Assembly: GCA_002943765.1 (NCBI GenBank)
Contig: PQWQ01000005.1
Location: 3,039,001-3,103,000 of the forward strand
DNA: 64,000 nt
Reading direction: 5' to 3'
DNA from: Psoroptes ovis
Taxonomy: Eukaryota; Arthropoda; Arachnida; Sarcoptiformes; Psoroptidae
Below, piece after piece: positions 1 to 11,617 of the stretch. The translations under genes and the position numbers were made by a program. Position 1 is the first letter of the stretch. Every line of letters begins with the position of its first letter. The notes beneath the pieces were generated by a model. It saw only the letters and a program-made list of their open reading frames with translations. It was not told where the DNA came from and did not search any database.

Positions 1-136
1 ATTAATACAGGGATTAATAGATAAATTAATGAAGAGATGAAAATAATTAATTTTGATAATTGTGAAATAAAAATTAATTAGAAATCAATCAGAAATAACT
101 TCAACAACTACTACTACTGTTAATGAAAATACTTAC

Positions 137-3100
137 AATTTTTTCAGTAGGTTTACCAAATCCATGACCAGCTTTCGTATCGATACGTATCATCAATGGT
201 TGATGAGGTAGTTGTCGACCTAATCGATGTTGTAGTTCAGCGATGAATTTGAACGAATGTAATGGAACAACACGATCATCATGGTCGGCTAATCATTGAA
301 AAATTTTGAAAAATAGAAAAAAATGAAACATTAAACTAATTGTACAAAAATAGATTACACACACATATCAAATAAATAAATAAATGAATAAAAGTATATC
401 ATGACCATTAATCTTAATCTTGATGATCATGATCATTATCATCATTAATAATAATCAATGAAAATATTAGATTGTCCGAAAAGTTTTGGCCGATTTTCAA
501 TGAGCAACTCTATCGGATTAAGCGGAATAAACTTTTCGGACAACCTAATTACATAAAATATGATTCGAATTCGAAAATAAAACATCAAAAATACTCAACA
601 AAACATACCAGTCAATAATAGCGTAGCTGGATAATGATCAACCATCGCAGGGATATTATGTAATGGTGAATATGCTATTAAATTATGATAATGTTGTTCA
701 TCATCAGGCGAACCATATTCCGATATCCATGCATGGCCAATAGTGAATCGATGATAACGTAACATGTCCAACACCCTGTTTTTATTTGTTCGATTTATTA
801 ATTCATTCATTTGTATTTCGCATATGTTTAAGCATTGTTAAGCATTCATAATTGAATTATGAATAATAAATGGAAGGAAACAAGAACAAAATATACGACC
901 AATTATCACCATTATCATCATTAAATTACATTGAATTATATTGTTTTTGATTACTGATGATGATCATGGATGATTATGATTATGGATGATTATTGTTATT
1001 ACCATCGTTAACATCATCATGATCCAGATCAAAATATTACTTACCCAACATGACAGATGTTACAGCCAAATAGGTCAGGTCGTTGATTAGAGACGGCCGC
1101 TACTAAAAGACCACCATTTGAACCGCCTTGAATTATAATTCTTGAAAATTTGATGATGATGATGATGATGATTATGTTGGATAAAAACATAAATCATAAA
1201 TAATATTATTTGATAATTACGAATTTGATTCTAAATATTAGGTTGTCCGTAAAGTTTTTGCCGATTTTTTGCATGATAATCCACCTATTTAACCAGCATG
1301 AACTTTTCGGACAACCTAATATTTATAATCATTAATCAGTATATATTATTACCGTTTTGGTGATGTATATTTTTCTTGTACAAGATATTCAGCAGCAGCA
1401 ATAAAATCATCAAAACAATTTTGTTTCAACAATAATTTACCATCATTATGCCATTTTTCACCATATTCACCACCGCCACGTATATTTGCTACGGCCATTA
1501 CACAATGCATATTATCCAACGGTATTAAACGGCTAACGGAAAAATATGGTTGTACCGAAATGTTAAATCCGCCATAACCGTACAACAAACATGGGTTACT
1601 ACCATCTAATTGTAAATCTTTATTATGTACAATAAACATAGGAACACGAGTGCCATCTTTACTTTCATAAAATATTTGTTTTGTAACAAATTTTGAAGGA
1701 TCAAAATTTTTCGGATTCGATTCTTTGAAACATCTGGGTTCAATATTTTCGATATTTTCATCATTGAATTTCATATGATAAGTACTTGATGGTATTAGAA
1801 ATGATGTAAACGAGAAAAATAATTCATCATGATCACGTTCAGTGCGTATGGCTGAGACGGTACCGACTGGAATTCGAATATGTTTCAAAAGACTACCATC
1901 TTTTAATCGTCGTAATTCCATACGACTGATGACATCACTTAGATAATGGCAAACAAGAATATCATTACGAACAACTTTAACCGTATCGATAACATCTTTC
2001 GAATGTTCACTGATTAAATCTTTCCAATTTGATTCTTGTCGTGTGGCTTCCGAGCTCAAATCAATACAAATTACACGATATTTTGGTGAATTATGATCAG
2101 TATGAATATAATGTATTGGGCCATCATTGGTTACATAATGATAATTTGCTTCATATTCAGTGATAACTTTTTCAAATGGTAAACGTTCGGTGATGGATAA
2201 ATTTTTTGGATCATCAAATCTATGATAATACCAAAGATTATATTCACAACTATGATTAATAAAAACATGAAGATAATGGCCACAATCACTAATATGTGGA
2301 TGAAAACGATATTTTGGATGATCAGGTGTTTCATATATGAGTATATCGGATGATTGTGGTTGATTCAGGCGGTGATAGAATAGTTTTTGATATGAACATT
2401 CAGTCGTTTCTTGTCCATCACACTGGTCATTTTGATCCGGATAATATGAATAGAAAAATCCTTGATTATCTTTAGTCCATGAGATGGTTGAAAATTTTAC
2501 TTTTGTTAATTCTTCATCCAAATCAACACCGGTATCAACATTACGGATTTTAATTGTATTCCAATCGGAACCAGATTTTTGCAAGCCATATGCCCACCAT
2601 TTACCATCATCGGAAAATGCAACCGTATAAGCGGATAGTGATACAGTACCATCATTACTCAATGCATTTGGATCGAAGAAAATTTCCGGTTTAGCATCTA
2701 ATCCACCACGCATAATATACAATACATTTTGATTCTGTAACCCGGTATTCATTTCCATAAAATAATTTTCACCTTTACGATATGGACACCCGTAGCGAGG
2801 ATATTCAAAAAGATCAGTTAAACGTTTACGAATACGATCACGATATTGACATGATTTTAAATATTTAAAAGTAATTTCATTTTGTTCTTCAACAAATTTT
2901 TTCGTTTCTTCACTATCAGCATCTTCAAGCCAACGATATGGATCGGCAATTTTTTGGCCATAATATTCATCTTCTACATTTGATCGATATACATCTGGGT
3001 AATTGAAATGTTCAGTATTTTTATTATTATGCATCATATTATTTGAAATTGATAATTTTCTATTCAACAACAATAACAACAACGGTGATATCGATGATGT

Positions 3101-3196
3101 TTGATTTAATTTTAAATTCAGCTGATTTCTATGAAAATGATTCAATTGTCGCCAATGAATATTTGCACTAATTTTATTCAAAAAACGCCTAATCAT
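137..3196 (-). CDS. PREP: Prolyl oligopeptidase (prolyl endopeptidase), 3' end off the window
   Basis: Serine peptidase of family S9A, which cleaves short peptides after proline, normally in the cytosol. Four exons are readable on the minus strand: 3196-1353, 1140-1045, 775-609 and 288-137. All junctions are GT-AG and in phase. The order is an N-terminal leader, YPDVYR/DPYRWLED (family N-terminus), a beta-propeller and the alpha/beta-hydrolase domain. The nucleophile motif GGSNGG puts Ser near residue 622, DHDDRVVP carries the catalytic Asp near 704-707 and KAGHGFGKP the His near 744, so the triad is intact. The 753 residues seen lack only about 25-30 C-terminal residues, whose exon must lie left of position 1. 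The first Met gives roughly 50 residues more than the human enzyme, rich in Arg, Lys and Leu and able to act as a mitochondrial leader. A later start at the MMHNNK site would remove it. Two introns hold miniature inverted-repeat elements (466-549 and 1237-1320). Confidence 0.95.
466..549. mobile_element. Mariner-like MITE, copy 1 (PREP intron)
   Basis: 84 bp element with near-perfect inverted ends: ATTAGATTGTCCGAAAAGTT on the left, ending AACTTTTCGGACAACCTAAT on the right. The core contains GAGCAACTCTAT and GATTAAGCGGAAT, shared with copies at 50670, 55295, 56784, 58044 and 58845. The ends and TA-rich insertion site resemble Tc1/mariner elements. There is no coding capacity. Confidence 0.85.
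1237..1320. mobile_element. Mariner-like MITE, copy 2 (PREP intron)
   Basis: 84 bp element beginning ATTAGGTTGTCCGTAAAGTT and ending GAACTTTTCGGACAACCTAAT, flanked by TA on both sides. The core (GCATGATAATCCACCTATTTAACC) differs from other copies, so only the ends are conserved. Confidence 0.85.
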
Positions 3197-3364
3197 TGAT
3201 TGTCATCAATCAGAATTGAATTTTATTTTAAATGATTAAGCAAAAAGCTCAAAAAAGCAATTAGCAAAAATGAAAACGAAGAGGGTTAACTTTGTGAAAA
3301 ATAATTGAAAAAGGTTAATACAAAATTTCGAAAATAACCCTCAATATTTTTGTATACGCATGCT

Positions 3365-3375
3365 GCCATCTGTTG
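3365..3375. promoter_or_regulatory. CTCF-like GCCATCTGTTG motif upstream of PREP
   Basis: About 170 bp upstream of the PREP start. The reverse complement CAACAGATGGC fits the core of the CTCF consensus (CCASYAGRKGGCRS) apart from its left edge. The same word lies upstream of TMEM127 and the DCAF17-like gene. Function is inferred. Confidence 0.3.
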
Positions 3376-3795
3376 TAGAAAAATTCACCTATTTTTTGAA
3401 ATTTTTATTTTTTCAAATTAATTAATAATTTGCAATTAATAATTATAAACGATAATTAATTATTTAAATATTTTGTACATTAATTCATTATCATATTTGT
3501 ATTCATTGTTTGTTGTGTATGTAATGTAATTGTGTAGCTGTTTTCTTATCATGTTTGTTCACTGTGTTTGTATTGTTGTCTTGTATTTTTGAAATTATAA
3601 TTGAAATTATCCCAAAACTTTTGTATTTTTGTTCTATGAATAAATTTAAACGAAGAAAGTTGTGATAATTATTTTGTTTGTTTGGTTGGATATTTGCTGA
3701 TGGAACGCATCATTATCGATTAATCGATACAGTTATTTGCATTATTTTTGAATGTAATTTTGTATTTTCAATTTTCCAAAACAGATGAATTGGAT

Positions 3796-4460
3796 TCATG
3801 AATTATTAGTTGCATATAATTGTGTCCATTCTCTTGCCGTTCTGATTGCTTCAGCTTCATTCACTTTCCATTGTTCAGCAACATCATTTGCCAACGGATC
3901 ATCGGGATTTGGTGCCGAAAGTAATGCTTGTATTGATAATAAGACGGTACGAATTTGTAAGGCTGGACTCCATTTATCTTTGGTTTTTTTTGAAATGAAA
4001 AAAGTAGTAGAAAATTAAGGACAACATGATAATTACGAACCTTTAAGAATATCCAAACAAATACGTCCAAGTTTATCAATATTTGGATGATATATTTTAG
4101 TCATGAAACGTACTTTCGGTGCTGACATTGGATATTCTTCGGGTAAAAATAATTCCAATTTAAATACACCACCTTCAAATGGTGACTATTCGAATTCGTG
4201 GAATAAAATAAAAAAATGATTTTAATCAAAGTACGAACAACCAAAATGACCAACACTTACACCTTCTGGACCAGCAACAACAACATGAAAATATCTGGCA
4301 TTACTTTCATCCGGTACAGCCGATATGCCCTGTACTGGTTCATCGATTAATCGTTGTGTTTCCTTAGATTAATCAAGAAAAAGAATAAATTGAAACATCA
4401 TCAAAAACAATAAGATTTTTGACCACAAACCTTAATGATACGTCTTGGTAATGAAGTCAT
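3796..4460 (-). CDS. UBE2N: Ubiquitin-conjugating enzyme E2 N (Ubc13/bendless)
   Basis: E2 enzyme that, with a UEV partner, builds Lys63-linked ubiquitin chains in DNA-damage tolerance and innate signalling. Four exons: 4460-4431, 4362-4261, 4185-4041 and 3977-3796. Together they give exactly 152 residues, the size of human UBE2N, with every junction GT-AG and in phase. The protein starts MTSLPRRIIKETQRL, carries YFHVVVAGPEGSPFEGG and the YHPNIDKLGRICLDIL motif with the catalytic Cys in GRICLDIL, and ends in an alpha-helix that includes EWTQLYATNNS. Similarity to animal Ubc13 is very high throughout. It is transcribed towards PREP and lies head to head with TRMT5, about 900 bp away. Confidence 0.97.
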
Positions 4461-5389
4461 TGTAGAATATTCGAATCAATCGCTTACGAGACAGTTCGAA
4501 AAATGCTTTGAAACACTTAGAAATAACTTTTTGAAACCCTTTGAACTTTCGAAAACTAAATAATTCAATGGAAAAAAATATCACTGAATCGTTTCAAAGC
4601 ATTCAAACACACACAAACACACAAAAATCAATGAATGTTCTTGGTCGTACGGTTGTCTTGTGTTTTGAAAATTTCAAATTTTCAAAATTTTCAAAATTTC
4701 TTAATTTAAAACGAAAAAAAAAAATCAATGACAATTTTAGCTGGAAATTCTGCCGAGAAAATTGAATGAAACACACAATCATCAATCACCAAGATAGAAG
4801 AAAAAATAATCAATTCGGTTGCTATTGGATTTTGGATAACCGAAAAACGAAATGAAATGAAATGTCTTATGATTGACGCTGATGATGATTGCTTGTTTGT
4901 TTCGCTTGCAGTGTGTATTATCGACTGTCGATGGCCGCTTGGTGTTATGAGGGTTTGATAAAAGAAAGAGGAGAGAGTGAAACGATGATGGCATATACTT
5001 TGAATTTGATCAATGAAAAAGGCGTATGAGAGAGAGAGAGAGCTCATGAACAACAACAAACAACAACAACCAAAACAACAATTGTCCTGTTCATAGACGA
5101 TAGGTCGCAATTTTTTTCTTCTAACCACGTGGGTCTATTTGTTTATTTGGATTTAAAGATCAAAATAAATTGATTTAATTGAATTTAATTGTAAATATTT
5201 GAAATTTGTGAATCAAATTTGATAAATGGTAAGTCTTCCATTTCTATTTTGAACACTCTTGATATTACTCCATTGAATTTTCATTCGAAAACAAAGCAAT
5301 TGTTTCCATTTTTTGCATCATTTTATCATCATCATCATCATCGTTGTTGTCATCGTTTTTTGAACCAATCAAATTTATTGAAAAGATTT
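4461..5389. other. Divergent intergenic region, UBE2N / TRMT5
   Basis: About 930 bp between two divergent genes. It holds a GA microsatellite near 5030-5042, CAA repeats and a CACGTG E-box at 5126-5131. A 140-codon minus-strand ORF at 4706-5128 spans it but looks like chance: it has no recognisable domain and a skewed Ser/Phe/Ile composition. An ATG followed by a consensus donor (ATG|GTAAGT at 5226) could mark an upstream TRMT5 mini-exon. Confidence 0.5.
5126..5131. promoter_or_regulatory. CACGTG E-box upstream of TRMT5
   Basis: Palindromic CACGTG about 260 bp upstream of the chosen TRMT5 start. The same hexamer lies 55 bp upstream of EXOSC9 and 90 bp upstream of the RPC7-like gene. In animals it is the MYC/MAX/USF-type site common at biosynthetic genes. 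Factor assignment is inference. Confidence 0.3.
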
Positions 5390-6897
5390 ATGAAGAAATT
5401 TTCCACATCAACATATGATACAATGATGATCAACAATGATAATAAGCCAAGAATTATACGGCCACCAGAATCGGTTCGAGGAATGCTCGAATTAAATCGT
5501 GATCAATTTCGCCGCGAAGTTTCAATTCCATACATCATTGCCAGCGTATCAAACATGTCAACAATCAGTAAACAATTACGAAAATGTTTTCTCAAAGTTG
5601 ATCATATAAAACCTATTCAAGAATATGGTAATGATCAACGAAAAATCCTTCTAAATCCTGATCAATCTCAACAATTCGAATCAATAATTGAAGAATTAAA
5701 AAATCAAAATCTTTTAATCAAGCCAAACGATAATGATGAAAATGAAGTCATAGGACATGAAGAAATGGAATTGAAATATGAAAATTTCAATCATACATCA
5801 ATATTTCGTTCAATATTTGGACAAAATGATGAATCTTCACTTTCAGGTTTCAGTACCATCGGTCACATTATTCATTTGAATCTGCGGGAACACATGTTAC
5901 CGTTTAAGAAGCTGATTGGTCAGGTAAATTTCCATTCATATGATTTATTCTTGAATTTTACGATTTTAATTTATTTCAAAATCAGGTTTTACTGGATAAA
6001 ATTCATGGATGTCGTTTAGTAGTGAATAAATTAGACATCATTGATAATAAATATCGTAATTTTGCCATGGAAATATTGGCCAAAGATGACAATGACCCAC
6101 CAGTCACCACTGTTGTAGATACAATCGAACATAATGTTAGATTTCGTTTTGATTTTGCCGATGTTTATTGGAATCCACGGCTTAGTTATGAACGTAGTCA
6201 AATAATGAAAAAATTAAATCATCAAGTTGATCGTGTTTACGATGTTTTTGCCGGTGTTGGTCCATTTTCATTAACAGCAGCCAAATTATGTAAATGTCGT
6301 TGTTTGGCAAATGATTTAAATCCAGCATCATACCGTTGGTTGTTGGAAAATGTTAAATTGAATAAAATGGAAAGCCTAATCACATGTAGTAATTTAGATG
6401 GTCGAGAATTTATTCGTGATCGAATCAGAGCTGATTTAATTGAACAAATGGAACAATTCGATGGAACGGATATGAATCGTCATCATCATGTAATAATGAA
6501 TTTACCAGCAATGGCTATTGAATTTCTCGACGAATTCAATGGATTATTATCATCGATTCGTGTGAAAAAATATCAATATCAAATCCCGTTTCTACGAATA
6601 CATTGTTATTGTTTTTTGAAAGGTTCAAGTGAAGAAGAACGGCAATCATTATGGTCATTAGCTAGTCAACATCTTAATCATCCGATATCATTGGAAGATA
6701 TTGAAGAATTACATGAAGTTCGTAAAGTTGCACCGAATAAAATAATGTATCGATTAAGTTTTCGTATTGGCAAAGATGTTCTTTATGGATTGAATCAAAA
6801 CAGCAACAACAACGATGATGATGATGATAATGATATAAATGGAAATGATGATAATTCAGCAGCAAATAATTCAGTGAAAAAATTAAAACCATCTTAA
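5390..6897 (+). CDS. TRMT5: tRNA (guanine37-N1)-methyltransferase
   Basis: SAM-dependent methyltransferase making m1G37 next to the anticodon, which prevents +1 frameshifting. It acts in nucleus, cytosol and mitochondria. Two exons, 5390-5923 and 5986-6897, joined in phase by a 62 bp GT-AG intron, give 481 residues. The N-terminal half includes RPPESVRGM and the ISTIGHIIHLNLREH-like block typical of Trm5. The Rossmann SAM motif DVFAGVGPFSLTAAK lies near residue 264, followed by ANDLNPASYRWL and the NLPAMAIEFL motif near 350, which corresponds to the NLP catalytic block. The tail after about 460 is an Asn/Asp-rich repeat. I chose the ATG at 5390 (MKKFSTSTYD). No in-frame ATG precedes it, although the frame stays open upstream, so a spliced upstream start is possible. 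The next gene begins only 47 nt downstream. Confidence 0.93.
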
Positions 6898-6944
6898 TCT
6901 ATTAATTCCTTTCATTTTTTTTTTGAATAGAATCATCATTAATA

Positions 6945-7389
6945 ATGTCGAAAAATAATCGTTCGAAAAACAATGCTCAATCTAAATCAAAACAGCCAAA
7001 TAATTTCTTCAAAGTTGATCAACGACGTGCTATGAAAGCAAAGAAAAATAAATCATTTGTAAAATATCGAAATGAAATGAATCATCAAGCAGTGTTGGAG
7101 CTGAATAAAAGCTTAGATACGATACGTAATAGACAAAATTCATTTGAAAAAATTTCAAAGGTAACCAAATATTTCACGAAATTTACTGTTTAAATCGCAA
7201 TCAACTCAAATTTTCCAATGCATTTTGATGCAATCAATTTATTTGACTTTTTTTTCTTTTAAACAGGAGCAATCGGAACCACAAAAATTTCGTAATCCAT
7301 TAAATGATGGCCAAACAAACAATGACAGACATGACGGCTCAATCACATCAAATTTGAATGATGCAATTAATAAATTGTCAAATTTATGA
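6945..7389 (+). CDS. RBIS: Small basic protein, probable ribosomal biogenesis factor
   Basis: Two exons, 6945-7160 and 7267-7389, separated by a 106 bp GT-AG intron in phase, encode 112 residues. The protein is Lys/Asn rich at the N-terminus, with FFKVDQRRAMKAKKNK near residue 21. A helical stretch (MNHQAVLELNKSLDTIRN) follows, and the C-terminus is LNDAINKLSNL. This order and these blocks resemble RBIS (C8orf59), a small nucleolar factor for pre-60S assembly whose tail ends in an Ala-x-x-Leu-Met helix. The match is by eye and short, so the name is tentative. An AATAAA signal lies about 35 nt after the stop. The gene starts 47 nt after the TRMT5 stop, with TTTTTTTTTTGAATAG just upstream of the ATG that looks like a 3' splice site. 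Confidence 0.6.
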
Positions 7390-7838
7390 CATTTTTGAAA
7401 TTTTTCATTTTTCAAAAATAAAAATAAACTCCTTTTAAATTTTTAAAAATTTTGAATTTAAAAATCACCAAAAAAAAAAAAACAGACTCATTCATAAACC
7501 GCATGTTTTTGTGTTTATGTTTATGTTTCATGATACATTTTTAACAATTTGTAAATAAATCATTGAAAAAAATTGTAAATTTTCAAATTTTGATCCAAAA
7601 TATTTTCATTCAAATGAATTAAGTGACTTGATGATAATCAATGAAGATGATGATCGATTGTTTCACTTGTATTCCAGCTAATAACCACGAATAATGCTTA
7701 ATCAATGAATTAGCTTTGATTTATCTGAAATTTGAATTTGAAAATTTGAAAAAAAAAAGATTTTGAATTTTTGATTCATTTATTTATTTCTTCAATTGTG
7801 ATTGCTTTATTTGTTCACGAAGAAGCATAATTTCACTT
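7390..7838. other. Intergenic, RBIS-like to UVRAG
   Basis: 450 bp, strongly AT-rich. It holds the RBIS-like polyadenylation signal (AATAAA near 7423-7428) and then nothing recognisable before the UVRAG ATG. Confidence 0.5.
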
Positions 7839-10728
7839 ATGGCTTGCATGGATTTTTCATTTGATTCTCGTATTAGAAAAAAATATGTACCACTTATTAA
7901 TCAACAGGTTTGATTTAAACTTGTTTATTTTGATTGATTTGAATTAATTTTATGATTTTTTCATTTTACCCGGTCAAATAGAGATATTTGCGACATGTAA
8001 AACGTATCGCAGCTCGTAATCTATTCATCCCGTTACCAATATTACGATCAAAATTATTATCATCAAATCTGAAAATTGATCAAAATATTTTTGATCAATT
8101 AAATAATGATAATGATAATGAATTGGATGAAACACAATTATATTCATTGTTAAATATTTCATTTTATTTTACCATACATCATCCATTGATTGGTGATTTA
8201 TTGTATCGTAGTGAATATATTCCTAATAATGTTTGTATATTTTTGTTTTTTAGATTTGATTAGATTTTAAATCTGATTTTTTCCCGTTAATATTCAACAG
8301 AATCCATCATGGAAAGTATTCGATGGATCATCACTTTGTTCACCATCAATTTCACAATTTATTGTACGTGTTTATTTCGTAATGATGAATTCCGAACAAT
8401 CGAATGGGAAAAAGTCTGTCAGTGATGATAATGATAATGTTGAAAGCGGTACATTATTTCTTGAATGGAAAGTAAACCTGACTGGTTTGTTGTATATTGG
8501 TGAAGAATTTCCACATGATCGACGTTTGACACGTAATTCAATAATATTTGGTTTTGCTGAAGGTTTTTACACCAGTGTTTGTTCGGTTGCCAGTGAATTA
8601 TTATTGAACCATTCAATGCCTCCGAGTGAAAGTTTACAAATCGTTGATCATAGCTCCACTCGTTATTCTTATTGCCTAAACACACTGATTCGCATTCAAA
8701 TGGTACAATGTATAATGCAAGCAACAGCTGCACAATCAAAAATTGAAAAGCTATCGCTGGAAGAAGAGTTGAAAAAATTTCGTCATAAACAAGAATTACA
8801 ATCAGAAATTGAAAAAATGAAAACATCAATTGAATTTCTGACGATCGTTGCCGATCGAAGACGACAAAGATTGCGAGAATTACGAAATGAAATGGTAACG
8901 ATTGAAGAGAAACTGAATGAATCAAATATGGACATGTCATCCAATGTTCAACTGTTGAAACAAGAACTATCTTTGCTCAGTGAATTACGAACAATAAGAA
9001 TACCAGAATCAGCGCGTAAATTATCACAAATTCGTTCAGCTCTGGTACATCATCGAAGAATGTTGGCACGAAAATTTTTCTCCGATATTTATCCCATCAT
9101 CCCGTTTCCTGATAATCAAGGTTATTCAATCAATTGTGTACACTTGCCAAGTGATCAAGATATGGAACAACATCATGAAATGAAAATGATATCCGTTGGT
9201 CTAGGTTATGTGGCTCATTTGTTCTATTATTTAGCTTTCGTATTGGACATTTACTTATTTCACCAGATACTTCCTATGGGTTCTCATTCATCCCTTTTAG
9301 ATCTTTTTAATCGTTTATTACAACCAAATGATCGTATTGTACCGTTGTATCTCAAGTCTAAATCTAGTTTAAATGTAAAGCTATTCAAACATGGTTGGCA
9401 TCTATTAAATCGTAACATTGTATTCATACGACAATCAATGGGTTTGATCAGTACTGATTTAGCAATGACATTATGGAATTTACATTCATTATATCTTGAA
9501 CGATTAGCATATGATAATGATGAACATCACATTGAACATGATAATACTTTGAATCGTTTCAATACATATTCACCATCAATCATTGTCAATATCGATCATC
9601 ATCATCTTGGTCCACTTGGTCATAGTGATAATGCCGAAACAAATAATGTGAAAATTTTGAATGATATCAATGAGTGAGTTGACACATGTTCTTCTTAATA
9701 ATCATTGATTAATTGATTTTCTCGTTGACAGAATCAAAATAAATAACATCATGATCGATACGCTGTGGAAAGAAGTGGAACAAATGACCATACAATCGAT
9801 GAAATACAAGCCTCAATCTAAATCCGGTAAAAAACATTCGAAAAATTCAAATCAACTCGAACAACAACAATCATCGGCAATGATGAGCATTGTTGAAGAT
9901 GAAATCAAAGATATCATTCTCAAACAGCGACAAGCAAAACGTCAACAAAATTCTGAACGTCTCAGTCAATTATCATCATCATTATCATTTTCACGTGCTA
10001 TATCTTCATTCAATCTGTTGACACCTGAATCAATCCGGTCATCTGTGATATCAACATCATCTCCACAAGATATTCTTCGTCATCAACGACGATGTAGCGT
10101 AACAACAATGAATCCATCTTATCAGCTATCATCATCATCATATGGATCAAGTAGTGGTGGTGGTGGTAATGGTGGCAGTAATGATGGTAGCCATCATAGT
10201 ACATTATCAACATCATCATTACGTTTGAATAATCAGTATCCACCACAACCATCATCATCATCATCATCATCATTATTTCAACAATTTCATTCAATACGTC
10301 AAAGTCAAAATCAATACAATATGAATCATAATCAAATGATGATCCATGGTCCACGATCATTGCCTTCGATTATGAATAATAATAATTCATTTTTACATCG
10401 ATCACCGAGAATAAACAATAGTCAATTGTTGGAAAAAATTTTGCGTAAATCATCAAATTCTAGATCATCATCATCATCAACATCATCATCATCATCATCT
10501 TCAATGCAATCGCCATTCAATAATAATCATTTATCCATTTCATTAGATAATGGTTTAAATTTGATGGAAAAACATAATTCAAGGCATAATAATAATAATA
10601 ATAACAATGATCATCATCATAAGCAGCAGCTACGACAACCACAAGAACTTGTTGATAATCATAATAATGATGATGATGATGTTGATGATGGTAATATTAC
10701 ATTCCTTGTCGAAGATAATATCGATTAA
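7839..10728 (+). CDS. UVRAG: UV radiation resistance-associated protein (Vps38-like)
   Basis: Subunit of the class III PI3-kinase complex II with Beclin-1, VPS34 and VPS15, acting in endosome and autophagosome maturation. Four exons: 7839-7907, 7982-8230, 8301-9673 and 9732-10728, all GT-AG and in phase, give 895 residues. The N-terminus has RYLRHVKRIAARNL followed by HPLIGDLLYRSEYI and NPSWKVFD, the C2-like region of UVRAG. A coiled coil spans about residues 250-325. A BARA-like region follows with YSINCVHLP, SVGLGYVAHL and FKHGWHLLNRNI. The last exon (about 330 residues) is Ser/Asn/His-rich low complexity of unknown role, making the protein about 200 residues longer than human UVRAG. The 10010-10360 minus-strand ORF is only a shadow of its repeats. 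Confidence 0.92.
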
Positions 10729-11617
10729 TCGAATTATCATAAGTTATGGCAATCTATTTGATTGCTCTGATGGCTCTGATGTGTTTGTTAATATCTTCGT
10801 ATTCGTATCTTCGTTTATATCTGTTTGTTTAATTTTTTATTTTATTTTATTTTTGTTTATTTGTTTGTTTGTATGTTTGTTTATTAATTTGTTTTATTTG
10901 TTTTTGTTTTCGTGTGTTTTTTTTCAACAATAATTTCAATCAGCTGGTGCAAAATATTTTCGATTCATACAATTCGAATTCAAAATCAATTGTGATATTT
11001 ATTTGTTTGATTATTATTATTTAGATTTGAAAAATAAATTACAAATTTTTTAATGAATTCAATTATAATTAATTAATTGAAAATAATTTTAATTGTAAAA
11101 AAGTGAAGTTAATAACAATCAAATATTACACACTCAGATTTGTCATTTCAATCAATCAATGTATGGACATTTCTGATGATAATTTTACGAATTTATAATG
11201 ATGGTCATGGCAAAATATTTCCCGATGTCCAAGGGAATTTCCAGTTATCCAGTCTTATGATCAATCATCATGATAATCGTCAAATTGATAATTATTACTA
11301 TAAGATATCAGTTATTACTATAATTATGATTTGCGGGTAATTATTATTGTCATTACTTATTATGATGATCACCGATTGATATGATTTATAATTTAGTTGT
11401 TCCTTTCAATTTGATCATTGTATGTTGTAAATCATTGAATGGGATGATAATTTACACATCAATTTATTGTTTTTTCGTTGAAAAAAAAATGAGATTCATA
11501 TCAAAATTATTGTTAATATCAACAAACAATCAATCAATCAATCAATCAAATTGATAAATTATTAATATTCAAAGTATTTTATAATCATCTATTCGATGAT
11601 AATTATGATTACGATGA
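10729..11617. other. Convergent 3' region, UVRAG / Tret1-like
   Basis: About 890 bp between two converging genes. It is T-rich then AT-rich and contains likely 3' UTRs of both, with AATAAA-like sites near 11033. A 66-codon plus ORF at 11140-11340 has no domain, and I do not accept it as a gene. Confidence 0.5.

Noticed and set aside
4706..5128. 140-codon minus-strand ORF
   Set aside because: It lies in a divergent promoter region, has no domain, skewed Ser/Phe/Ile composition and no splice or start context.
10010..10933. Overlapping ORFs rich in Met, His, Asp and Ile
   Set aside because: They are alternative frames of ATC/GAT and AAT repeats inside the last UVRAG exon.
11140..11340. 66-codon plus-strand ORF between UVRAG and the transporter
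   Set aside because: Hydrophobic-biased composition typical of random AT-rich frames. It lies in overlapping 3' UTR sequence.
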